A DNA stretch of 11,416 nt from Peptococcaceae bacterium (lineage in GTDB: Bacteria > Bacillota > DSM-12270 > Thermacetogeniales > Thermacetogeniaceae): assembly GCA_003132605.1 (NCBI GenBank), contig PKYJ01000121.1:3752-15167 (forward strand), read 5' to 3'. The notes under the pieces were generated by a model. It had not been told where the DNA came from, did no database searches, and worked only from the letters and a program-made list of their open reading frames with translations. The first letter of the stretch is position 1; every line of letters starts with the position of its first letter. Below, piece by piece: positions 1 to 10,198 of this stretch. A program made the translations under genes and the position numbers.

Positions 1-130
1 CCCATCCCACCCAACGGGTACCCGGGATGCCCACAAGGCTCGCTCACGCTCACCCAACAAGGTGGCAGCACTAAATCCAGCTCAATATAAGTCGTAACCG
101 CCTTTATTTATGTTAACATCATATCTCTCT
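1..130. other. intergenic sequence downstream of uvrC
   Basis: No gene is visible in this stretch, which is cut by the window edge. Positions 3-8 (CATCCC) and 24-29 (GGGATG) form a short inverted repeat around the perfect palindrome GGGTACCC at 16-23, so the first 30 bases could fold. CT/GC-rich short repeats follow at about 37-55, then AT-rich sequence at 70-125. I see no GC-stem plus T-run on the minus strand that would be a convincing intrinsic terminator for uvrC. The function is unknown. Confidence 0.4.
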
Positions 131-1981
131 TCACGGCAGTGCTGGGTCACCTTTAAGGAAACCGTACAGGGCGGCGGCTGCCTTCCTGTTCATCCCCGGC
201 ACTGCCACCAACCCCTCCAGGCTGGCCGAGCGCAGCCGGGACAGAGAACCAAACTGCTTCAACAGCGCCCGCTGTCTCTTCTTGCCGATGCCCGGCACCT
301 GGGCAAGCACAGAGGTTCCGGCCTTCTCCCGCCGCAGTTTCTCCTGGTAGACGTGGGCAAAGCGGTGCGCCTCGTCACGGGCCTGTTGCAGCAGGTGCAG
401 ACCGGCGTTATTCCGGGGCAGGTCCAGGGGTTTCAGGCGTCCCGGCAGGAACACCTGCTCATCCTCCTTGGCCAGGGATGCCACTTCCATCCCGGCGCCA
501 CTGGCCTCTCCCAGCACATCCTGGACCGCGTGCAACTGCCCCCTGCCGCCATCGATCACCAGCAGGTCGGGCAGGGCGTCCTTCTCAGCCCTGGCGATAC
601 GCCGGCTCGTCACCTCTTGCAGGGCGGCGTAGTCATCGCCGGGGATGACGTTGTGCAGCTTGTAGCGCCGGTATCCCCCGGTGTCCGGCCGGCCGTCGGT
701 GAAGCGCACCAGCGAGCCCACCGTGTCCTGGCCCGCAAAGTGGGAGATGTCCATGCACTCCAGGCGCCGGGGCGGTTTGGCCAGCCCAAGCGCCTGCTGC
801 AGTTCGAACACCAGAGTGCGCCCTTTCTCCCTGGTTCTCAGGGCCTGCTGGTAGCGCCGCTCCGCATAGAGGTGGGCGTTATCCACGGCCATCTGCAGCA
901 GCTTGCGCCCGGCTCCCCTGCTGGGCGTGCGGATGGCCGCCTTCCTGCCCCGCAGCCGGCTGAGCCACTCGCCCAGCAGGTCCGACTCCGGCAGTGGGCT
1001 GCTGACCAGCAGGGCCGCCGGGATCTCCCGCCCGGCGTGGTAATACTGTTTGATGAAGGAGGCCAGGACCTCGCCGGGCGGCAACTCCTCGGCCTCCGCC
1101 AGGAAGTAGTTCTCCTCCGCCACCAGCTTGCCGCCCCGGACCCTCAGGATCAGCACGCAGACCTCGTCCAAAAAGGTGCCGACGGCCAGGACGTCCTCAT
1201 CGCTCCCCGAGGCCTGGGCGACCCGCTGCTGTTCACGGAAGGTCCGCAGGGACGCCAACTGGTTGCGCAGACGCGCCGCCCGCTCGAAGTCCATTGCCCG
1301 GGAGGCATCTTCCATCCGGACGACCAGACTCTTCTCCACGTCCCGGGTCTTTCCCTCCAGGAACTGCACCAGGTTCTCGATCATCTCCTGATAGTCTTCG
1401 GAGGATACCCGCCCGGCGCAGGGCCCCAGGCACTGCCTGATCTGGGCGTTGAGACAGGGGCGGCTGCGGGGGGCCACGTCCTGACCGGGGCAGGAGCGGA
1501 ACGGGAACAGCTTGCGCAGGAATCCCACCGTCTCCCTGACCGCCCCCACGTCCGGGTAGGGGCCGAAGTAGCGGGAGCCGTCCCGCACCAGGTGCCTGGT
1601 GACCATGACCCGGGGGAACTGCTCCGCCGTCACTCTCAGGTAGGGATAGGACTTGTCATCCTTCAGGTTGATGTTGAATTTGGGGCGGTATTCCTTGATC
1701 AGGTTGCACTCCAGCACCAGGGCCTCCACCTCGGAATCGGTCACCAGGTACTCGAACCGGGCGGCCTCGTTGACCAGCCGCTGGGTCTTCTCAGGCTGCC
1801 CCTTCGCCTGGAAGTAGGAGCGCAGGCGGTTGCGCAGGGAGATCGCCTTGCCCACGTAGATCACGACCCCGGCCCGGTTGCGGAATAAATAGACACCCGG
1901 ACGCTCCGGCGTCAGGTCGAGGTCCTGCTTCAACTCCCGGATCTTCTGTTCCTGCTCGTCTACATCGACTTCAGCAGGCAT
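131..1981 (-). CDS. uvrC: UvrC, excinuclease ABC subunit C
   Basis: This is the dual-incision nuclease of nucleotide excision repair. It is recruited by the UvrB-DNA complex and cuts 3' and then 5' of the lesion in the cytoplasm. Numbering from the chosen ATG, an N-terminal GIY-YIG domain lies at about 23-100 (GVYLF, then VIYVGKA). Four cysteines at about 164, 176, 184 and 188 have the 12/8/4 spacing of the cluster reported to hold an Fe-S centre in E. coli UvrC. A UVR (UvrB-binding) helix pair follows at about 210-245. The RNase H-like nuclease half has LECMDIS (Asp about 411), VIDGG (Asp about 477) and DEAHRF (His about 540) as the expected catalytic triad. Tandem helix-hairpin-helix motifs end the protein (VPGIGKKR, VPGMNRKA). 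At 616 residues it has the normal family length. I chose ATG 1981 because GGTGA lies five bases upstream; the frame opens further to a TTG at 2002, which has no ribosome binding site. Confidence 0.97.
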   Translation of the reverse strand: MPAEVDVDEQEQKIRELKQDLDLTPERPGVYLFRNRAGVVIYVGKAISLRNRLRSYFQAKGQPEKTQRLVNEAARFEYLVTDSEVEALVLECNLIKEYRPKFNINLKDDKSYPYLRVTAEQFPRVMVTRHLVRDGSRYFGPYPDVGAVRETVGFLRKLFPFRSCPGQDVAPRSRPCLNAQIRQCLGPCAGRVSSEDYQEMIENLVQFLEGKTRDVEKSLVVRMEDASRAMDFERAARLRNQLASLRTFREQQRVAQASGSDEDVLAVGTFLDEVCVLILRVRGGKLVAEENYFLAEAEELPPGEVLASFIKQYYHAGREIPAALLVSSPLPESDLLGEWLSRLRGRKAAIRTPSRGAGRKLLQMAVDNAHLYAERRYQQALRTREKGRTLVFELQQALGLAKPPRRLECMDISHFAGQDTVGSLVRFTDGRPDTGGYRRYKLHNVIPGDDYAALQEVTSRRIARAEKDALPDLLVIDGGRGQLHAVQDVLGEASGAGMEVASLAKEDEQVFLPGRLKPLDLPRNNAGLHLLQQARDEAHRFAHVYQEKLRREKAGTSVLAQVPGIGKKRQRALLKQFGSLSRLRSASLEGLVAVPGMNRKAAAALYGFLKGDPALP

Positions 1982-2022
1982 GCCCGTCACCACTCTTCCC
2001 AAAGCGGTGAGAATGAAAATTG

Positions 2023-2205
2023 TTAATGTCCCAAGTTGTGTATAAGGTCATCCAATGATTGCCACTCATCGCCTTTTTTAATAGCGGCTTCGGCTTCAGA
2101 CAGCTTGGAAAGAAGCCTTAAAGTAGCCTGCTTTTTTTCATATTCTCGGATATCCATAAGAACATATCATCCTCTGCCGTTCTTTGTACCCGGCTTAATA
2201 TGTGG
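2023..2205 (-). pseudogene. probable Phd/YefM-type antitoxin remnant (44-codon ORF survives)
   Basis: Starting right after the uvrA stop, and in the same frame, the minus strand reads PHIKPGTKNGRG, then a TGA at 2167-2169, then YVLMDIREYEKKQ and about 30 more residues rich in Leu/Ala/Glu, ending LDDLIHNLGH and TAA. The family pattern as I remember it is a start like M-P-x-I-x-P-S, then ITKNG-x-GD-x-V-L-M-x-I-x-x-YE, then a helical toxin-binding tail. Relative to that pattern, the stretch between IKP and TKNG is missing (roughly 20-30 codons), the Asp of GDY has become TGA, and there is no start codon. What survives is an ATG-started frame at 2023-2157 (44 aa, MDIREYEKK...), with only a distant AGAGG upstream. 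No toxin gene lies next to it; uvrC follows directly. The reading frame is seen. The family call is by motif memory and is not certain. It could instead be a real small protein. Confidence 0.55.
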
Positions 2206-5193
<2,988 letters not shown>

Positions 5194-7351
5194 GGCCCGC
5201 TCTGGTACCCCCCTTCGCTAACCGGCGTCGCCCCCAGCAATTCGGCGGCAGCAGCCGCATCCTGCACCCGGCCCTCGCCCTTGCGGCCCTGCCGGCCCCT
5301 GGCGATGATCTCCTTGCGGAGTTCGATGATCATGTCCCGCACCCCGGCTGCCCGCTCGAAGGCCAGGTCACGGGCCGCCTGGCGCATCTCCTGCTCCAAC
5401 TGGGCGATCATCTTTTCCAGGTCCGGTTTATCCAAGTTCTTGACATTCTTGGCACTGTATGTCTCTCCGCTCTCCGCCGCCACCGGCAGGGTGATCCCCA
5501 GCCCCCCCCGGACCGCCTTCTGGATGGAACGGGGCGTGATCTTGTAGCGCCGGTTGTAATCCATCTGGATGCGGCGCCGGCGGTCGGTCTCGTCAATCGC
5601 CCGCTGCATGGAGCCGGTGACGGTGTCGGCATACATGATCACCTTGCCGTCCAGGTTCCGGGACGCCCGCCCGCTGGTCTGGATCAGGGAGCGCTCGGAA
5701 CGCAGGAAGCCCTCCTTGTCAGCGTCCAGGATGGCCACCAGGGAGACCTCAGGCAGGTCGAGGCCCTCGCGCAGCAGATTGATCCCCACCAGCACGTCGA
5801 ACGTCCCCAGGCGCAGGTCGCGGAGGATCTCTATGCGCTCCAGGGTTTTGATCTCCGAGTGCAGGTAGCGCGCCCTGATCTCCAGCTCACTCAAGTAGTC
5901 AGTCAGGTCCTCGGCCATGCGCTTGGTCAGGGTGGTGACCAGCACCCGCTGCCGCTTTTCCACCCGCTGCCGGATCTGCTCCACCAGGTCGTCCACCTGG
6001 CCTACCGCCGGACGCACCTCCACCTCCGGGTCGATCAGCCCGGTGGGGCGGACGATCTGCTCCACCACCTGGCGGCGGCGGGACAGCTCGTAATCCCCCG
6101 GGGTGGCCGAGACGAAGATGATCTGGGGCACCCGGCCCACGAACTCTTCGAAGCGCAGCGGACGGTTGTCCAGCGCCGAGGGCAGGCGGAAACCGTAGTC
6201 CACCAGGGTGCGCTTCCGGGAGTAGTCCCCGGCGTACATGGCGTTCAGTTGGGGAATGGTCTGGTGGGACTCGTCGATCACCACCAGCATATCCTGGGGA
6301 AAGAAGTCCAGCAGGCAGTAGGGTGGCTCCCCCGGCTTACGCCCGGTCAGGTGTCGGGAGTAGTTCTCGATCCCCTTACATGTACCCACCTCCCGCATCA
6401 TCTCCAGGTCATAGCGGGTGCGCTGCTCCAGACGCTGAGCCTCCAGCAGCTTCTCTCCGCTCCGCAGCTCCTGCAGGCGCTCCTCCAACTCCTTCTCGAT
6501 TCCGGCGATGGCGCGCTCCATCTCGCTCCGGGGCGTCACGTAGTGGGACGCCGGAAAGACCACGGCGTGCAGGCGCCTGGCCAGCATCTCCCCGGTCAGG
6601 GTGTCGATCTCCAGAATGCGCTCGATCTCGTCGCCGAAGAACTCCACCCGCAACGCCTTCTCGCTGAAAGAGGCCGGGAAGATCTCCAGCACGTCCCCCC
6701 GCACCCGGAAGCGCCCGCGGGCGAAGTCGTAGTCGTTCCTGGTATACTGGATATCGACCAGCTTGGCCAGCACGCTGTCCCGGTCGACCTTCATCCCCTG
6801 GCGCAGGGACAGCATCATGTCCCGGTAGGCAACCGGCGAGCCCAGGCCGTAGATGCAGGAGACGCTGGCCACGATGATCACGTCCCGGCGCTCGAAGATG
6901 GAAGTGGTGGCCGAGTGGCGCAGTTTGTCGATCTCCTCGTTCAGGGAGGAGTCCTTCTCGATGTAGGTATCGGTCTGGGGCACGTAGGCCTCAGGCTGGT
7001 AATAGTCGTAGTAGCTGACGAAGTATTCGACGGCGCTGTCCGGGAAGAACTCCCGGAACTCGCCGCAGAGCTGGGCGGCCAGGGTCTTGTTGTGGGCGAT
7101 CACCAGGGTCGGGCGCTGCACCTCCTGGATCACTCCGGCCACCGTGAAGGTCTTGCCGGACCCGGTAACCCCCAGCAGGGTCTGGGTGGGCAAGCCCTGC
7201 CTGACGCCCGCCGTCAGCTCGGCGATCGCTTTTGGTTGGTCGCCGGTCGGCTGAAAAGCAGACTTGAGCTGAAAATTATCCATAAAAAAAGCACCTTTCC
7301 CACATAATGCCTGCAGCCGGCAAAAAAAATAAACCGGGGCTTCCATCCCAG

Positions 7352-7381
7352 ATTATATCATTTTTCCATACCTCATTTCAT
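7352..7381 (-). promoter_or_regulatory. extended -10 promoter for uvrB(-uvrA-uvrC)
   Basis: Read on the minus strand, TGA-TATAAT (7360-7352) is a perfect -10 hexamer with the TGn extension. ATGAAA at 7381-7376 is a 4-of-6 match to TTGACA with an 18-bp spacer. Transcription would start near 7345 and give a leader of about 60 nt before the uvrB ATG at 7283. The site lies in the 126-nt gap between the PDZ gene stop and uvrB, which fits independent transcription of the repair genes. It is assigned by consensus only. Confidence 0.65.
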
Positions 7382-7384
7382 ACT

Positions 7385-7394
7385 GAACTTGTTC
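7385..7394. promoter_or_regulatory. GAAC-N2-GTTC palindrome, possible operator
   Basis: GAAC and GTTC half-sites are separated by two bases and lie immediately upstream of the -35 element of the uvrB promoter. The half-sites are those of the Gram-positive LexA (SOS) box, but that box has four bases between them (GAAC-N4-GTTC), so this is not a standard site. It may be a variant operator or a coincidence. Confidence 0.25.
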
Positions 7395-7409
7395 GGACCC
7401 AGTTGAAAG

Positions 7410-8672
7410 CTACCGGGCTCGGGCGCCAAACAGGCGGCGGGCGATTCTCTGAAGGGGGCCGTCCATAGTGATGTCCACCGTTGGCAGGTCGCCAGGTTCC
7501 GGAACGGTCATCACCCCGAAGCGCCCGGCCAGGCCGGGGAGGGCATTCGGGTCCACGGCAACCCGGGCTCTTCGCAGACCGCCGGGCTCCTGCCAGTATT
7601 CGACCTCGAACGAGAGGCCGGAGATGTCCAGGGCGTAGGTCAGCTCAGCCCGGGAATTCACAGGGATGTCGCCAATCCTCAGGATCACGTCCCCGGAGCG
7701 CAGCCCGGCCTCATGGGAAGGCGAGGCCTTGCACACGTCCAGCAGCATCACCCCGCGGGCGGGCGGGACAAACCGTGGCTGTCCCTGCAACTCCGACCGT
7801 TGCCCGGCGTGGATGACCACCTCGTGGCCGAGGGGAGCGAACAGAGCAGCCAGAATAACAGTCTGCGGGACATGGGCGGCCAGGACGGCCAGCCCCAGTA
7901 GGACCAGGCTGAACACGGCCAGGTGCAGTGAGGTGACCTTGACCCGCTCCCGGGGCAGGCAGGTGACGGCCAGTTCCCCGTACCCCAGAGCAGCCACCAC
8001 AGGCATGATGGTTAATACTGCCCCGGCCGGGAGCGCCCCCAGCGTGCCCAGCAATGGCCACCAACCCGGCATCTGTATCTGGGCGCCTCCCGCCGACAAC
8101 TGCTGCCCAATAGTCACTGCCGCAATGATTGCCAGGGGGACCGGCCAGAACTTCTGGAGATTGAAGGCGCCTACCACCCGCCCGAAGCGGTTGCGCACAT
8201 AGACCGGGAGCGGGCCGCTGTGGCCGCTGCCCAGGATCAGGGCGCTCTCAACCAGGTGCAGCACCGCCACCAGGCCCATCAGGGCCGGGATGTTCAGCTT
8301 CGGGTAGCCCGTGAGCAGGGAGACCAGGGCGAGGAGGCCGCCGGCGTAAGAGAAGCACAGAAAGCGCGGGTTGACCAGCATCAGCAGCACGGCCAGGACC
8401 CAGAGATAGAGGATGCCGAGATCGTTGACGGAGATCCCCAGCACCACAATCAGAACGCTGCCCAGCAATCCGCCGGCAATCCCGTAGACCAGGGACGTGA
8501 ACACGAGGCGCAGGGTGGAGTCGCGCACCCCGAACAGCGCTTCCCTGGTCTTTTGCATCCGCTGGTAGAGCAGCCAGATCAGGACGATAACGATCCAGAA
8601 GAAGGGTTGCAGCAGCGCCTGCAGAAAAGCCATCGCAATCTGCGGAAGAACGGCACCCCAGGGAAAGCCCAT
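7410..8672 (-). CDS. polytopic membrane protein with C-terminal PDZ domain, MinJ-like
   Basis: The 420-residue protein has roughly eight or nine hydrophobic segments, at about 17-36, 55-80, 85-101, 105-121, 127-147, 176-191, 205-237, 247-266 and 269-282. A PDZ domain follows at about 302-373: GVMLLDVCKASPSHEAGLRSGDVILRIGD is the typical carboxylate-binding strand and turn region, here spanning 307-335. A short basic tail ends the protein (RIARRLFGARAR). I see no protease motif, so a scaffold or adaptor role is more likely than catalysis. The architecture and the location between a CtpA-type protease and uvrB match Bacillus MinJ, a division-site protein that links the Min system to DivIVA, but orthology is inferred. 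Start ATG 8672 has AAGGGGG seven bases upstream, and that site covers the stop codon of the protease gene 13 nt away, so the two genes are surely co-transcribed and probably translationally coupled. Confidence 0.85.
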   Translation of the reverse strand: MGFPWGAVLPQIAMAFLQALLQPFFWIVIVLIWLLYQRMQKTREALFGVRDSTLRLVFTSLVYGIAGGLLGSVLIVVLGISVNDLGILYLWVLAVLLMLVNPRFLCFSYAGGLLALVSLLTGYPKLNIPALMGLVAVLHLVESALILGSGHSGPLPVYVRNRFGRVVGAFNLQKFWPVPLAIIAAVTIGQQLSAGGAQIQMPGWWPLLGTLGALPAGAVLTIMPVVAALGYGELAVTCLPRERVKVTSLHLAVFSLVLLGLAVLAAHVPQTVILAALFAPLGHEVVIHAGQRSELQGQPRFVPPARGVMLLDVCKASPSHEAGLRSGDVILRIGDIPVNSRAELTYALDISGLSFEVEYWQEPGGLRRARVAVDPNALPGLAGRFGVMTVPEPGDLPTVDITMDGPLQRIARRLFGARAR

Positions 8673-8685
8673 CGCCAGACCCCCT

Positions 8686-9891
8686 TTACGCCGCTTGTTT
8701 CGGCGCCTGGCCGATCTTATCCAGCAGCACCTGGACCGCCTTTTCCAGTTGCAGGTCCGTCTTGCCGCCCGCAGTCTGATCGACCACGATGTCCGGATCG
8801 ATCCCCTTCTTGTTGATGTCGATCCCCTTCGGTGTCAGATACTTGTCGGTGGTCAGTTTCACACCCACCTGGCCGCCAAGGTTGAAGACGGTCTGCACCA
8901 CACCCTTGCCAAAGGTCCTGGTCCCGATCAGCGTCCCGCTGCCGGTGTCTTTGATGGCGCCGGCCACGATCTCCGAGGCGCTGGCGCTGCCCCCGTTGAC
9001 CAGCACGACCAGGGGCACTTGCAGATACTTCTGGCTCCGGGTGGACTGCAGGATATCCTCGGCCCCGCTCCGGTTGACGATGCGCACCACCGGCCCCGGC
9101 GGGACGAAATAGCTGGCCACATCCACCGCCGTCTGTAAATCACCGCCGGGGTTGTCCCTCAAGTCAAGGACAAGAGCGCGGTAACCCTTCTTGTCCAGGC
9201 TGGCAAACGCCTGCGACAACTGCGGCAGGGTACTGGCCTGGTTGAAGGTTGTCACCTGGATGTAGGCGATCTCCGGGTGGCCCGGCAGGATCGCTCCGGT
9301 TGCCGAGGGGACCGAGATCTGCTCCCGCTTCAGGGTGACGGTGTGATACTGGCTGTCCCGCTGCCGCCAGACCTTGATGGTGACGGCGGTGCCAACGTCG
9401 CCCCGAAGCAGCTTGGCAGCATCGTCCATGGACATCTGGGCAGTGCTCTGGCTGTCGATCTGGGCGAGAATATCGCCGCTTTGCAGGCCGGCACTGCTCG
9501 CAGGTGTCCCGGGCAGGACGGATTCGATCACCAGGTGTTTATCCTTGTCCATGCCGAACTCCACCCCAATACCCCCGAAGGAGCCCTCGATCTGGACGTT
9601 CAAATCCCGGTAGTCGTCCTTGTTCAGATAGACCGAATAGGGATCGCCGAGAGAGTCCACCATCCCCTTGATGGCACCCTCCACCAATGTCGATACAGGC
9701 GGCGGCGCCAGAGCCTCGGTCCGGATCAGGAAATAGGTCTTGACCAGGTTGTCCACTCCCGTCGCATTCGCCCAAAAGAAAAGGCCGCCCAATCCGGCCG
9801 CGATGCAGGCAATGATCACTCCCACAATCACTGTCTTTACCCAACGCCGTTCCAGGGCATCCACCTCCAAAATCTGTCCGCTTCCTACCAT
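8686..9891 (-). CDS. S41-family carboxy-terminal processing protease (CtpA/CtpB type)
   Basis: This is a serine protease with a Ser-Lys dyad that trims C-termini of extracytoplasmic substrates. One hydrophobic segment at about 19-40 (VKTVIVGVIIACIAAGLG) acts as an uncleaved membrane anchor or signal, leaving the rest outside. An N-terminal helical part at 45-95 is followed by a PDZ domain at about 103-187 (GSFGGIGVEF, then PASSAGLQSGDIL). The tail-specific protease core is at about 205-375, with DLRDNPGG (243-250), NGGSASASEI (299-308, nucleophile probably Ser304) and GTRTFGKGVVQ (323-333), where Lys329 and Gln333 match the catalytic Lys and Gln. Ser-to-Lys spacing is 25, as in Prc and CtpB. 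It is 401 residues long and lacks the C-terminal peptidoglycan-binding domain of some relatives. The start is uncertain: ATG 9891 has no near Shine-Dalgarno site and sits in a duplicated motif, while a strong GGAGGTGG lies within codons 8-10, seven bases before a CTG (codon 13). Confidence 0.93.
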   Translation of the reverse strand: MVGSGQILEVDALERRWVKTVIVGVIIACIAAGLGGLFFWANATGVDNLVKTYFLIRTEALAPPPVSTLVEGAIKGMVDSLGDPYSVYLNKDDYRDLNVQIEGSFGGIGVEFGMDKDKHLVIESVLPGTPASSAGLQSGDILAQIDSQSTAQMSMDDAAKLLRGDVGTAVTIKVWRQRDSQYHTVTLKREQISVPSATGAILPGHPEIAYIQVTTFNQASTLPQLSQAFASLDKKGYRALVLDLRDNPGGDLQTAVDVASYFVPPGPVVRIVNRSGAEDILQSTRSQKYLQVPLVVLVNGGSASASEIVAGAIKDTGSGTLIGTRTFGKGVVQTVFNLGGQVGVKLTTDKYLTPKGIDINKKGIDPDIVVDQTAGGKTDLQLEKAVQVLLDKIGQAPKQAA

Positions 9892-9926
9892 ATTATTGAC
9901 TATATGAACTATCCTACCATATTATT
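9883..9926. repeat. 15-bp direct repeat across the protease start codon
   Basis: TCCTACCATATTATT occurs at 9883-9897 and again at 9912-9926, exact over 15 bases with a 29-bp period. Read on the minus strand, the copy nearest the gene supplies ATGGTAGGA, the first three codons of the annotated protease. The other copy reads ATG GTA GGA TAG and stops at once. Such a short duplication could come from slippage or from insertion of a small element. Confidence 0.8.
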
Positions 9927-9929
9927 CAA
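9899..9929 (-). promoter_or_regulatory. candidate promoter of the protease-PDZ operon
   Basis: On the minus strand TTGAAT (9929-9924) is followed after 19 bases by TATAGT (9904-9899), or after 17 bases by the poorer CATATA. The -35 lies within one arm of a perfect inverted repeat, which could make it an operator-controlled promoter. Initiation from TATAGT would fall almost on the annotated ATG at 9891. That would make the message nearly leaderless, or point to a start codon further inside. Confidence 0.35.
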
Positions 9930-9954
9930 ACGAAGCGAAGTGAAGTTTGAATAA
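9922..9954. repeat. perfect 10-bp inverted repeat with 13-nt loop
   Basis: TTATTCAAAC (9922-9931) and GTTTGAATAA (9945-9954) are exact reverse complements around a 13-base GAAG-rich spacer. There is no GC stem and no adjoining T-run, so a terminator is unlikely. A protein-binding operator or the terminal part of a small repeat element fits better. One arm contains the candidate -35 of the leftward promoter. Confidence 0.75.
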
Positions 9955-9973
9955 GCCATTGCCTGTTTGCCCT

Positions 9974-10052
9974 GTGCGCCGCATTCCGACGTGCAGCCGT
10001 GCTTTCCCGTGCGCCGCATTCTTTTAGGCCGGGCAGTAAGCCCGGATGCGGC
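9974..10052. repeat. GC-rich direct repeat and hairpin cassette
   Basis: GTGCGCCGCATTC occurs at 9974-9986 and 10009-10021 (13 bases exact, 35-bp period). After the second copy, CCGGGC (10029-10034) and GCCCGG (10040-10045) form a six-pair stem with an AGTAA loop. GCCGCAT (10013-10019) pairs with ATGCGGC (10046-10052) to extend it beyond a nine-base bulge. This strongly foldable block sits in otherwise AT-rich spacer. It could be a REP/MITE-like dispersed element or a structured RNA; sequence alone does not decide. Confidence 0.6.
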
Positions 10053-10181
10053 GGAAGCGGGGGCATTAGAGCGGGTAGTCATCTGTGGTAACAAAAACCT
10101 GGCCGCTCAAATAAAATATACAAAATCAGTTGAACAGCACCAATTACAGAGAAACGTAATTTCCGTTTAAAACGCCCTATT

Positions 10182-10190
10182 GAGGAGGTG
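10182..10190 (+). promoter_or_regulatory. strong ribosome binding site for the SBBP gene
   Basis: GAGGAGGTG lies 8 bases before ATG 10199, and an in-frame TGA at 10181-10183 closes the frame just upstream. This fixes the start and rules out a missed N-terminal signal peptide in this frame. Confidence 0.9.
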
Positions 10191-10198
10191 CGATCAGA

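Larger units (their letters stand above)
9892..10198. other. divergent intergenic region
   Basis: This 307-base stretch separates the leftward protease operon from the rightward SBBP gene. The part next to the protease gene carries the direct and inverted repeats listed separately, and 9974-10052 carries the GC-rich hairpin block. Positions 10081-10180 are AT-rich and must hold the promoter of the rightward gene. TATACA at 10117-10122 and TTGAAC at 10130-10135 are possible elements, but neither has a well-spaced partner. Short open frames across the GC block, on both strands, have no ribosome binding site or recognisable product, so I do not call them genes. Confidence 0.5.

Noticed and set aside
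7300..7340. GC arms around a T-run between the PDZ gene and uvrB, considered as a terminator
   Set aside because: The T-run (complement of 7321-7330) lies inside the loop between short CCGG arms instead of after a stem, so it does not have terminator geometry.
7284..7346. Upstream in-frame ATG extending UvrB by 21 residues
   Set aside because: It falls at the predicted transcription start, has no Shine-Dalgarno site, and adds a non-conserved leader. ATG 7283 has AAAGGTG at good spacing and a typical UvrB N-terminus.
9858..9860. ATG close behind GGAGGTGG in the protease gene region
   Set aside because: It is out of frame with the protease, reads a stop after seven codons, and is only three bases from the binding site.
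9965..9976. CACAGGGCAAAC on the minus strand, like the 5' part of a GEMM-I (c-di-GMP) riboswitch
   Set aside because: The rest of the motif is absent: no GAAA tetraloop stem, no GGACGCAAAGCC and no second helix. The match falls in the GC-rich repeat block and is probably chance.
9909..10170. Small open frames on both strands across the divergent intergenic region (61 and 67 codons)
   Set aside because: Neither has a ribosome binding site or recognisable product. Both run through the inverted and direct repeats, so they look like by-products of the repeat cassette.
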